Of a DNA stretch of 53,485 nt, positions 26,425 through 34,039 are shown piece by piece. The notes below the pieces were generated by a model. It saw only the letters and a program-made list of their open reading frames with translations, was not told the origin of the DNA and searched no databases. The DNA lies in contig NZ_BAGJ01000060.1 in the NCBI RefSeq assembly GCF_000308775.1, forward strand, positions 1 through 53,485. The letters are read 5' to 3'. The DNA is from Nocardia testacea NBRC 100365. GTDB taxonomy: Bacteria; Actinomycetota; Actinomycetes; Mycobacteriales; Mycobacteriaceae. The position numbers and the translations under genes are program-made. Positions within the stretch are counted from its first letter, which is position 1. Each line of letters starts with the position of its first letter.

Positions 26425-27150
26425 ATGAGATCAGACCAGCGGGCACGCACCCCCATGTTCGTCGACGAAGCGGAAACCGGTCTTGTGTTGTCCGGCCTGC
26501 GGCGATACAACTTGTTCACAACGGTCTTCTTCCTCGGCAGGCAGAGCCTGCTGTTGCGGGAACTGGCCGACCGCAGCGGCGTCCGTCCGGGCCAGGACGC
26601 TCTCGATATCGGCTGTGGACCCGGGAAACTCGTGCGTGTACTCGGCCGACGGGTCGGGCCGGGCGGAACCGCTACGGGCGTAGACCCTTCGGGCGAGGCG
26701 ATTGCGCACAATCGGCGTCGAGACTCGCGACACCGGTATATTCGCTCCACGGCTCAGGAACTCGCTTTGCCCGACGCGGCATTCGACGTGATCACCTGCA
26801 CATTCGTGATGCATCATATCCCTGAACAACATCGGACGGCCGCTCTGGCGGAGATGTGGCGGGTGCTGAAGCCCGGTGGTCGGATACTGATCGCCGACAC
26901 GTACCTTTCCGACCGCTTTCGAAGGGCATATGCCCTGACTCAGCGTCTCCGGAGGCGGAAGCCCGGCGATCCGGCCGCGGCCGTCGATGTTCGCCGGTAT
27001 GCCGCGGCGCTGCGCGAACTGGGGTTCACTGCGCCCGAGTTCGTAGCGAGTGGCCACCGCACAGCAATGTTGCTGGCCACCAAACCCGGCGGCGCATTCG
27101 AGTCTGGACAGGTGAGGACCGACCCGCCGCAACGCGAACACTCCCAGTGA
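26425..27150 (+). CDS. SAM-dependent class I methyltransferase
   Basis: 241 residues from ATG 26425 (MRSDQRARTPMFVDEAETGL). The SAM-binding motif ALDIGCGPGKLVRVLGRRVG is at about 53-72, ATGVDPSGEAI gives the second strand, and ALPDAAFDVITCTFVMHHIP is the motif II/post-I region of the UbiE/Methyltransf_11 group. VLKPGGRILIADTYLSDRF completes the core. There is a basic loop LTQRLRRRKPGD near the end. The substrate is unknown; small-molecule O- or C-methylation is likely. It is divergent from the TetR gene, which might control it. Confidence 0.88.
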   Translation: MRSDQRARTPMFVDEAETGLVLSGLRRYNLFTTVFFLGRQSLLLRELADRSGVRPGQDALDIGCGPGKLVRVLGRRVGPGGTATGVDPSGEAIAHNRRRDSRHRYIRSTAQELALPDAAFDVITCTFVMHHIPEQHRTAALAEMWRVLKPGGRILIADTYLSDRFRRAYALTQRLRRRKPGDPAAAVDVRRYAAALRELGFTAPEFVASGHRTAMLLATKPGGAFESGQVRTDPPQREHSQ

Positions 27151-27213
27151 TGAGAAGTCTACGCGGAATATGCCAGATTTGATCTCTGGCCGGTCTGGAC
27201 GGGAGGAGTCACT

Positions 27214-27555
27214 GTGTCGAATGGCTGGGGCCGGGCTCATATGCTGCATCCCGACACTGCTGCGGCGCTCGACTCTGCCCGGACTCTCGTCCATGCTGTC
27301 GACGACATGTTCGACGAGATCGACAAGATTCGCGCCCGGCGCCCGTCGCCCAGCGGGCGTGTCATTCCCGAGGTGGACGGGGAGGGTCGCTTGACCAGTC
27401 TCTATATCGCCCCCGGTACAGTTGCTGCTTCCGAGCGGGGCGAACTGGTCTCCGAGATCATGTCGGCCGTGCGGGACAGCACGGTGGATGCTTTCCGTCA
27501 GCGGCAGATCACGATTCAGGAAACAACGTGGCCGGCACCGAAGCGGCAGCCTTGA
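27214..27555 (+). CDS. YbaB/EbfC family protein heading a secretion-type cluster
   Basis: 113 residues from GTG 27214 (VSNGWGRAHMLHPDTAAALD), with GGGAGGAG upstream. The helical first half (DSARTLVHAVDDMFDEIDKI) and then GRVIPEVDGEGRLTSLYIAP, followed by GELVSEIMSAVRDSTVDAFR, reproduce the YbaB/EbfC fold order. In Nocardia and mycobacteria, such YbaB-like genes (EspL type) commonly lead clusters for type VII secreted proteins; that is family knowledge, not seen here. The gene begins a run of four same-strand genes up to 30767. Confidence 0.75.
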   Translation: MSNGWGRAHMLHPDTAAALDSARTLVHAVDDMFDEIDKIRARRPSPSGRVIPEVDGEGRLTSLYIAPGTVAASERGELVSEIMSAVRDSTVDAFRQRQITIQETTWPAPKRQP

Positions 27556-27606
27556 CCTGGCACGGTGTTCGGGAGTGCCGACTACGAGGTTGTGAGGGGA
27601 TCGCGC

Positions 27607-27939
27607 GTGTCGAGCGATGGTGAGTCCGAGCCGGACGCGAGCCGGTACCCCGGCAGATTCGAGGTTTTCAACCCCGACTACTCCGTCGGCGTAGCCTGTG
27701 ATCGAAGCGGCTTGATCGTTGGTTTGCACTTGGACGACGAGGTCTGGGAAAACACGGACGAGTGGCTGGCTCGGGAGATAGTCCGGGTCGCCCGGTTGGC
27801 TCGTCTGAAATCGCAGGCCGGCCGCCGTGTCGAACTGATGGCCACCGCGGTCGGCGCTCGCCTTGCCGATCGGCTCGGTCTCCCGACTCGAGCGGAGTAC
27901 GAACTGCTGGAGAAAGCCGAGTTCGGCGGCGCGCACTGA
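27607..27939 (+). CDS. Unrecognised small protein in the YbaB cluster
   Basis: 110 residues from GTG 27607 (VSSDGESEPDASRYPGRFEV), which has GAGGGGA six bases upstream; an earlier in-frame GTG at 27565 has no such site. A strand-rich middle, RFEVFNPDYSVGVACDRSGL and IVGLHLDDEVW, is followed by a long helix NTDEWLAREIVRVARLARLK and a C-terminal helix. The order of strands followed by a long helix is like a second YbaB-fold protein, and a heterodimer with the preceding product is possible. I cannot assign a family. Confidence 0.65.
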   Translation: MSSDGESEPDASRYPGRFEVFNPDYSVGVACDRSGLIVGLHLDDEVWENTDEWLAREIVRVARLARLKSQAGRRVELMATAVGARLADRLGLPTRAEYELLEKAEFGGAH

Positions 27940-28013
27940 AGCCGTCGCCATCCCCATGAATGGGAATGGCCGAGAATGGATGAAACTGTCGGCATCGGAG
28001 AGGTTCTGTCGCT

Positions 28014-28328
28014 GTGGCCAAGAAAGTTGCTCAGGAGCCGGACGGCCTACGTCGGCAGGGTGGGGGCAACCATGCTGTGGGTGACGTCAACTACCAGCGT
28101 TCAGGGGGCGACCCCGAGTGGGAAGGCAGCCTGGAGTATCAGTACGGCAAGGCGGCCAATGCGTTCAACGTGTATGCGCGTGAGCATGTGCGAGGCCGTG
28201 AGGCGGGCTTCACCACAGCGGGCGACAAGCGGCACGGGATCGGCGATGCGGCCATCACGGGTGCCGGTCATTTCGAAGCGTCCGACGGCAGTGGTGCTTC
28301 CGGGGTCGCCGGGACGATTCCAACCTGA
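28014..28328 (+). CDS. Unrecognised glycine-rich small protein in the YbaB cluster
   Basis: 104 residues from GTG 28014 (VAKKVAQEPDGLRRQGGGNH), with GGAGAGG upstream. The sequence is low in hydrophobic residues: SLEYQYGKAANAFNVYAREH suggests one amphipathic helix, and the tail GHFEASDGSGASGVAGTIPT is glycine-rich and probably disordered. It has no WXG motif and no signal peptide. Its place just before the large putative exported protein suggests a chaperone or partner. The base composition here is visibly less GC-rich than in the flanking genes. Confidence 0.55.
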   Translation: MAKKVAQEPDGLRRQGGGNHAVGDVNYQRSGGDPEWEGSLEYQYGKAANAFNVYAREHVRGREAGFTTAGDKRHGIGDAAITGAGHFEASDGSGASGVAGTIPT

Positions 28329-28430
28329 TCCGCGCCGCTGCGGTGTCTCGTGATGTCCCGGGATTCGGGGTGGCGTTCTCTCGGATCCAGAGTAGATTCC
28401 GGCTTCTCGCCTTGACCGAGGTATGGACTT

Positions 28431-30767
28431 ATGGGTGACCAAAAAGATGGAACTCTGAATCCAGGGGATGAACTCAAGGAGGGGGAGTGGTTGTTCTCGC
28501 CGAATGGCGAGTACAAACTGGGGGTCGAAAACGGCAAGGTCGTCACCAAGCATGTCGGTTCGGATACCGTCGTCAACACGATATCCAACAATGACAGCAG
28601 CGGCGACAGGATCAAGTTCACCGAAGAGCGATGGGAATGGTCGCCGAACGGGTGGACCGGTGAGGGCGGCAAGCACAGCCTGAAGCTGCTGGGCGGTGGT
28701 GACGACGATGACGACGTCTGGACCGCATCATCCGAGGGTAACGGAACCGAAGGCGAAGCGGGCGAAGACGACTGGGAAGACGATCAGGGGGCCGCCCAGT
28801 TCGTTCTCACCAACGACGGTCAACTCATTGCCGTAAACAAGAAGATGCCCGACAATTGGGACGGAAATCTTTCCCAAGGTGCGGACAATGTAGTTTGGTA
28901 TGCCGACCTCAACAAAGCGAAGACAGCCGAGCTCGAGTTCCTGGGTGCCGATGCCAGGCCCAAAAAAGGTGATAAGTTCTCCAAGTTCCCCTTGGTGTTC
29001 AGGGATATACCCGGTGACCTTTCCGATGAACTAAAAGGGTACGTGCACATCTCCAATATGGTGCTCAGGTATGTCATGGACCAGATGGGTGCCGTGGATT
29101 CGGGCGATACGAAGAACCCTGAGTTTCTCAAGTACCTGAGAGACCCCGATCAGAAGACTACGGGCGGAACGAAAACCAAATACGACGACAGCCTGGCGAC
29201 GGATTTCTATGCCGATCTGAAGAGCGGTGCGAACTCGGCGGGTGAGACCACGGAAGCCTATGATGCTGCGGGAACTTCCGTCGCCGGCCTGGAGCAGATG
29301 TGGGAGTCGTTGGACTCGAAGCTGAAAGACCTGACCGGCGAAGTAACCAGCCTCAACGACACCTACTACCGCGATATGTACGATCATATCCAGGCTGCGC
29401 ACGAGGATATCTGGGAGCAGACCAAGACCGGTGTCAAGGGCTATCATGGTGGCTCGTCCATGACAACGCTGTATCAAGACGGGGGCATCCAGAATATATC
29501 GGAAGAAGGCCCGATATATAAGATAATCCGAGATGCAGTGGTCTACTGTGCGGACAAAGTATGGAGTTTCGCCGAGACCGTCGCTGATCTCGATTACCCG
29601 ATTGCGCCGGTCAAGTCGCAATATGAAGGGTTCGACAAGCCTGCCGATCCGCCTGCGAATCCGCCGGCCAACCCGCCTGCGAATCCGCCGGCCAACCCGC
29701 CTGCGAATCCGCCGGCCAACCCGCCTGTGAATCCTCCGGTGAATCCACCTGTGAATCCTCCGGTGAATCCACCTGTGAATCCTCCGGTGAATCCGCCCGC
29801 CAATGCCCCGGCGAACACTCCGGTCAACAGCGAGCAAGCGCTGAAGGACCTGGACAAACAGTACGACCAGATCCTGGGCGACACGACCAAGGACAAGACG
29901 GGCGGTTCCGATACCACCGGTACCGACGGGGAGCAGTCACCGACCGGCGTGAACGGGCAGCCTGTCTCGGGCGGCCAGACCACCGGTGGCGCCACCCAGG
30001 CCCAGCCCGCTGTCCAGGCCCCGCCGACCAGCGGTGCTCCGGATATGAGCAGCCTCGCGATGCTCCCGCTGCTTTCTCAAATGATGAACCCGCAGGGTGC
30101 GGACGGTAAGGACAAGGACGACAAGGATAAAGACAAGGACAAGGAGAAGGACGATCCCCGCGGGCAGGGTCGCGAGGTTCCCGCTCCCGGTCAGCAGTCG
30201 CCGGGTGTCGCTCCGGTGGGGACCGATCAGGGTCCCGGCGTGCAGCCGGCCGTCACCGCGCCCACCGATACCGGCGCTCCGCCGGTCGTGACCACGCCCG
30301 GCGCGATGGTCGACTACAAGATGCCCGACGGTAAGACCACGATCCAGGTGCCGCAGGCGGTTTCCGACGCGCTGACCCGGCAGCAGGGGAACCCGGCGCT
30401 CAATGCGTTCACCGCCTACGAGGGCACACAGGCCTCGCAGGATATGGGCGGTACCTGGGAGGCCGTCCAGGGAGACCTGAAGACGGGCGACGTGGTCCGG
30501 TGGGAGAACCACAGTGCCGTCGTGATCAACGACGGAACGGGTCCGCAGTACTGGAAGGACGGTGTTCTCACCCGCCTGGACCAGAACGGCGATCTCGACA
30601 ACCTGGGCCACGGCAAGTTCGTGCAGTTCCTCCGTCCCCAGGGGCTGGGAGAGGCGGACGTGCAGGCTCCCGGCGCGCCGACGGAATTGCCGGAACCGAA
30701 GGTCACCCTCGAGACGCCGCAGACGCCACCCTCGGTCCAAGCACCGAAGGAGCCCCAGGCGACGTGA
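28431..30767 (+). CDS. Large multidomain protein: bulb-lectin-like N-terminus, NPPA/NPPV repeats, NlpC-like C-terminus
   Basis: 778 residues starting MGDQKDGTLNPGDELKEGEW. Residues 9-165 resemble a bulb-type (B-lectin) domain: LNPGDELKEGEWLFSPNGEY, then AAQFVLTNDGQLIAV and DNVVWYADL, with an acidic insert DDDDDVW. Residues 225-390 are helical (YDAAGTSVAGLEQMWESLDS, LKDLTGEVTSLNDTYYRDMY). Residues 403-461 are tandem NPPA then NPPV repeats. A disordered Pro/Thr/Gly region follows, with a KDKDDKDKDKEKD stretch near 557-577. Residues 626-740 form a compact domain with LKTGDVVRWENHSAVVINDG, recalling NlpC/P60 or CHAP folds but with no cysteine nucleophile. There is no Sec or Tat signal and no membrane helix. 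It is probably an ESX-type exported surface or effector protein; that is inference from the cluster and layout. Confidence 0.75.
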   Translation: MGDQKDGTLNPGDELKEGEWLFSPNGEYKLGVENGKVVTKHVGSDTVVNTISNNDSSGDRIKFTEERWEWSPNGWTGEGGKHSLKLLGGGDDDDDVWTASSEGNGTEGEAGEDDWEDDQGAAQFVLTNDGQLIAVNKKMPDNWDGNLSQGADNVVWYADLNKAKTAELEFLGADARPKKGDKFSKFPLVFRDIPGDLSDELKGYVHISNMVLRYVMDQMGAVDSGDTKNPEFLKYLRDPDQKTTGGTKTKYDDSLATDFYADLKSGANSAGETTEAYDAAGTSVAGLEQMWESLDSKLKDLTGEVTSLNDTYYRDMYDHIQAAHEDIWEQTKTGVKGYHGGSSMTTLYQDGGIQNISEEGPIYKIIRDAVVYCADKVWSFAETVADLDYPIAPVKSQYEGFDKPADPPANPPANPPANPPANPPANPPANPPVNPPVNPPVNPPVNPPVNPPVNPPANAPANTPVNSEQALKDLDKQYDQILGDTTKDKTGGSDTTGTDGEQSPTGVNGQPVSGGQTTGGATQAQPAVQAPPTSGAPDMSSLAMLPLLSQMMNPQGADGKDKDDKDKDKDKEKDDPRGQGREVPAPGQQSPGVAPVGTDQGPGVQPAVTAPTDTGAPPVVTTPGAMVDYKMPDGKTTIQVPQAVSDALTRQQGNPALNAFTAYEGTQASQDMGGTWEAVQGDLKTGDVVRWENHSAVVINDGTGPQYWKDGVLTRLDQNGDLDNLGHGKFVQFLRPQGLGEADVQAPGAPTELPEPKVTLETPQTPPSVQAPKEPQAT
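29638..29814 (+). repeat. Tandem repeat coding NPPA/NPPV units
   Basis: About fifteen 12-base units encode NPPA and then NPPV. The first block is built from a 24-bp unit alternating GCGAATCCGCCG and GCCAACCCGCCT; the second from GTGAATCCTCCG and GTGAATCCACCT. The two codon patterns show two separate expansions. It should be length-variable between strains. Confidence 0.9.
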
Positions 30768-30861
30768 TACGACCGGCCGAGCGCCTCGATCGCGCTCGGC
30801 CGGCCGGGATGCCGCGGTGGCGGGTGTTAGTCTCCGCTGAGATCGTCAGAGGGAGGCCGCC

Positions 30862-31467
30862 ATCAACGCGCTGTTGCTCGTGCTGCTCGTCGTCGCGCTC
30901 GTCGTGGCGGGGGTCGCGTTGTTCCTGCTGGTACGGAAGAGGAGCGAGCCTCCCGCCGCGGCCGGTCCCGTGGACCCGTTCGCCGACAAGGATTCCGATG
31001 CGCTGCGCGGTGATCCGCGCGCGTTGAAGGCCGGGGATATCGTCGATATCTTCGGCGAGACCTACACCGTTCGCGGCTCGTTGCGCCTGAAGGAGGGCGG
31101 CTACCAGTGGAGTGAGCATCTGCTGGATACCGCCGGTGGTACGCGCAAATGGTTGTCGGTGGAGGAGGACCCGGATCTCGAGCTGGTGCTGTGGACCGAG
31201 ACGCCCGGAGTCCCGGCGGCGGGCGGGGCGGAGATCGAGCACGACGGGAAGACGTTCCGGCTCGACGAGTCGGGGCGCGCTCAGTACGTCAGTGAGGCGA
31301 CCACCGGCCTCACCTCTCCGGGAACCGTCGCCTATCACGACTACACTGCCGCGGACGGTACCCGGCTCTCCTTCGAGGATTTCGGCGAATCGGGCAAAAA
31401 GGAAGCCGCAGTCGGGCAGGTGCTGTACCGGAGTGCGATTATGATCTACCCGCAGTCGTCGAACTGA
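30862..31467 (+). CDS. DUF4178 membrane-anchored protein
   Basis: 201 residues if translation begins at the ATC codon 30862 (INALLLVLLVVALVVAGVAL). That codon has GGGAGG five bases upstream, the ideal distance, while the first usual start (TTG 30874) is 17 bases away. One membrane helix at the N-terminus is followed by a basic VRKRSEPP and a cytosolic DUF4178 domain: GDIVDIFGETYTVRGSLRLK, GYQWSEHLLDTAGGTRKWLS, VEEDPDLELVLW and VLYRSAIMIYPQSS. The function is unknown. It is first in the DUF4178-DUF4247-DUF350-speE operon, matching Rv2598-Rv2601 of M. tuberculosis by memory. Confidence 0.85.
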   Translation: MNALLLVLLVVALVVAGVALFLLVRKRSEPPAAAGPVDPFADKDSDALRGDPRALKAGDIVDIFGETYTVRGSLRLKEGGYQWSEHLLDTAGGTRKWLSVEEDPDLELVLWTETPGVPAAGGAEIEHDGKTFRLDESGRAQYVSEATTGLTSPGTVAYHDYTAADGTRLSFEDFGESGKKEAAVGQVLYRSAIMIYPQSSN

Positions 31468-31519
31468 GCGATAGCTGCGGCACCGGAGGGTCTGTGCGCC
31501 GGACGGGGGAAGGTTTGCT

Positions 31520-31945
31520 GTGAGTCGTAAGTCCTGGCTGTTCGCTGCGTGCTGCGTGATCCTCACGACGGTGCTGGCCGGATGCGGGTCCGATGACGAC
31601 GATGATGTCGGTGTCCGGTCCTATATCGGGTCGCACTACACACGCGCGCCGAAGCTCGATGAAGCGAACAACGGAACCGCGTACACATCGAACAAGTCGC
31701 CGGTGGCGACGGCCGATGACATCACCGCGGGGGTGCGCCAGCTGGACCGGCGCACCGCCGGTGCCACCACGTACCTGCAGTACCGGGACGACATCATCGC
31801 GATCTCCCCGAACGGTGCCGGGGCCAAGGTCCTGCTCGACGATTACCGGACCGGGCACCGGCGGCACCACAGCGCGGTCAGCGTCTTCGGCTGGCCCAGC
31901 GACAACACCGGCTTCCGGGGTGGCGGTTCCGGCGACGGAAAGTAG
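31520..31945 (+). CDS. DUF4247 lipoprotein
   Basis: 141 residues from GTG 31520, with GGGGGAAGG six bases before. The signal and lipobox are VILTTVLAGC (lipid Cys22), followed by an acidic DDDDDV. The domain contains YTSNKSPVATADDITAGVRQ and YLQYRDDIIAISPNGAGAKV, then LLDDYRTGHRRHHSAVSVFG, which is the DUF4247 pattern with a His-rich element. It would sit on the outer face of the membrane. It lies between DUF4178 and DUF350 genes on one strand with short gaps, so the three products probably act together with the aminopropyltransferase. Confidence 0.87.
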   Translation: MSRKSWLFAACCVILTTVLAGCGSDDDDDVGVRSYIGSHYTRAPKLDEANNGTAYTSNKSPVATADDITAGVRQLDRRTAGATTYLQYRDDIIAISPNGAGAKVLLDDYRTGHRRHHSAVSVFGWPSDNTGFRGGGSGDGK

Positions 31946-31985
31946 CCGCCGCCCGCGTATCCGGATCCACTCCCAGGAGGAAACA

Positions 31986-32411
31986 ATGCTCGAAGACCTG
32001 CCCGCGAACGCCGGTGCCGCGGCCGCCTACTCCGGCCTCGGGATCGTCCTGATGGTGCTGGGGTTCGTCCTGGTGGATGTGCTCACCCCGGGCAATTTGC
32101 GTCATCAGATCTGGGTGGAACGCAACCGCAACGCCGCGCTGCTGGTCGCCGCGAACATGCTGGGGGTGGGCATCATCGTCGCCACCGCCATCTGGACCTC
32201 CGACGGCGCGATCGGGCAGGCGCTGGTCACCAGCGCGGTGTACGGGGTCATCGGTCTGGTGGCGATGGCGCTGGCGTTCCTGCTGCTGGAATTCACCACT
32301 CCGGGCGAGTTCCGGGGTGTGGTGAACGAGCCCGAACTGCATCCGGGTGTGTGGGTGAGCGCGGCGGTGCACATCGCCGTCGCGGCCGTGGTCGCCTCGG
32401 CTCTCACGTAA
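31986..32411 (+). CDS. DUF350 membrane protein
   Basis: 141 residues starting MLEDLPANAGAAAAYSGLGI, with AGGAGG upstream. Four membrane helices are visible: SGLGIVLMVLGFVLVDVLTP, AALLVAANMLGVGIIVATAI, ALVTSAVYGVIGLVAMALAF and VSAAVHIAVAAVVASALT. DVLTPG after helix 1 is a DUF350 hallmark. The function is unknown. Only one base separates its stop from the next possible start, so it is tightly linked to the spermidine synthase. Confidence 0.9.
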   Translation: MLEDLPANAGAAAAYSGLGIVLMVLGFVLVDVLTPGNLRHQIWVERNRNAALLVAANMLGVGIIVATAIWTSDGAIGQALVTSAVYGVIGLVAMALAFLLLEFTTPGEFRGVVNEPELHPGVWVSAAVHIAVAAVVASALT

Positions 32412-32412
32412 G

Positions 32413-34035
32413 TTGGCACCGCAGGACTCCGCTACCGGCACCGCCGTGGCCCGGCCCGCGGCCGACGGGCGGGCCGAGACCGGCCGCGCCGACGGGACCG
32501 CGGCGCCGGTGACCGGACGGTTCGCGCGGGCGGCCCTGCTCACCACGGTATTCGTCTGTGCCGCGTGCGGACTGGTGTACGAACTGTCCCTGGTGACGCT
32601 GGGCAGTTATCTGATCGGCGATACCGCCACCCAGGCATCGATCACGCTGAGCGTGATGGTCTGCGCGATGGGGGTCGGCGCGCTGGCCGCGAAACCGCTG
32701 CGGCAGCGGGCCGCCGTGGCCTTCGTGGTGGTGGAGCTGGCACTCGCGCTGGTGGGTGGCCTCTCGGTGCTCGGCCTGTACGCCGCCTATGCCTGGCTCG
32801 ATCTCTACACCGCGGCGCTGGTGGCCGCCTCCTGTGTGATCGGGGCCCTGGTCGGCGCCGAGATCCCGCTGCTGATGGAAATGCTGCAGCGCATTCGCAA
32901 ACAGGAGGCGGGCAGCGCGGTCGCCGACCTTTTCGCCGCCGATTATGTGGGCGCCCTCCTCGGCGGTCTGGCGTTCCCGTTCCTGTTGCTGCCGGTGTTC
33001 GGGCAGATCCGCGGCAGTCTGATCGTCGGCGTGGTGAACGCGGTGGCCGGCCTGGCGCTGGTACTCATCTGGTTCCGCGCCGATCTGTCCCGGCCGGTGC
33101 AGGCGGCCCTCGGCGCGGTGACCCTGCTGGTGGCGGCGGTACTGGTCGGCAGCTACGTCTACGCCGATCGGTTCGAGGCCACCGCCCAGCAGGCCCTGTT
33201 CGCGTATCCGATCGTCTGGCAGCGGCAGACCGAATACCAGAAGATCGTGCTCACCGAATCGGTGTCGCCGTTCGGAACCCGGGACACCCGCTTGTTCCTC
33301 AACGGTGATCTGCAGTTCTCGTCGGTGGACGAGTACCGATACCACGAGGCGATGGTGCATCCGACCCTGGCCGGGCCGCGCCGTGAGGTGCTGGTGATCG
33401 GCGGCGGCGACGGGCTGGCACTGCGCGAGATTCTGGAATATCCCGATGTGGAGTCGGTGACGCTGGTCGAACTGGATCCGGCCGTGATCGAACTGGCCCG
33501 CACCGATGCACGGCTCACCGAACTCAATCGGAACTCCTTCGCCGATCCGCGGGTTCGGGTGGTCACAGCGGACGCGTTCTCCTGGTTGCGGACCGCCGAC
33601 ACCGACTACGACGCAGTGATCGTCGATCTGCCCGACCCGGACCAGACCTCCATCGCCAAGCTCTATTCCACCGAGTTCTACGCGATGACCGCGCGGGTAC
33701 TGGCCCCCGGCGGCACCATGGTGGTGCAGGCCGGTTCGCCGTTCTTCGCCCCGCATTCGTACTGGTGTATCGCGGCCACTGTCCGCACCTCCGGCCTGCA
33801 CATCCTGCCGTATCACGTGGACGTACCCAGTTTCGGTGACTGGGGTTTCGTTCAGGCCACCCGTGACCCCGAGCCGCGACTCGCGCTGGACCCGCCGGCC
33901 CCACTGCGGTCGCTGGACGAATCGAGCCTGCCGGCCGCGACGATCTTCGCGCCGGATCGCCGGGACACCGGCGAACAGCCGTCGACGCTCATGCATCCGA
34001 CAATCCTCGAGCTGGCGCGCAAGGAATGGGTGTAG
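32413..34035 (+). CDS. speE: Membrane-bound polyamine aminopropyltransferase (spermidine synthase)
   Basis: 540 residues from TTG 32413; GTG 32446 would give 529 and cannot be excluded. About seven membrane helices lie between residues 35 and 250, starting ARAALLTTVFVCAACGLVYE and including LVGAEIPLLMEMLQRIRKQE. The cytosolic synthase domain follows: YQKIVLTESVSPF, LFLNGDLQFSSVDEYRYHEA, the SAM-type site VLVIGGGDGLALREILEYPD, TLVELDPAVIELA and the catalytic DAVIVDLPDPDQTSIAKLYS. It would transfer aminopropyl from decarboxylated SAM to putrescine or another amine. M. tuberculosis SpeE (Rv2601) has the same architecture. It is convergent with the monooxygenase gene. Confidence 0.92.
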   Translation: MAPQDSATGTAVARPAADGRAETGRADGTAAPVTGRFARAALLTTVFVCAACGLVYELSLVTLGSYLIGDTATQASITLSVMVCAMGVGALAAKPLRQRAAVAFVVVELALALVGGLSVLGLYAAYAWLDLYTAALVAASCVIGALVGAEIPLLMEMLQRIRKQEAGSAVADLFAADYVGALLGGLAFPFLLLPVFGQIRGSLIVGVVNAVAGLALVLIWFRADLSRPVQAALGAVTLLVAAVLVGSYVYADRFEATAQQALFAYPIVWQRQTEYQKIVLTESVSPFGTRDTRLFLNGDLQFSSVDEYRYHEAMVHPTLAGPRREVLVIGGGDGLALREILEYPDVESVTLVELDPAVIELARTDARLTELNRNSFADPRVRVVTADAFSWLRTADTDYDAVIVDLPDPDQTSIAKLYSTEFYAMTARVLAPGGTMVVQAGSPFFAPHSYWCIAATVRTSGLHILPYHVDVPSFGDWGFVQATRDPEPRLALDPPAPLRSLDESSLPAATIFAPDRRDTGEQPSTLMHPTILELARKEWV

Positions 34036-34039
34036 CGGC

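Noticed and set aside
26431..27957. Minus-strand frame of 508 codons over the methyltransferase and YbaB genes
   Set aside because: It spans several real plus-strand genes, with no family motif and unnatural composition.
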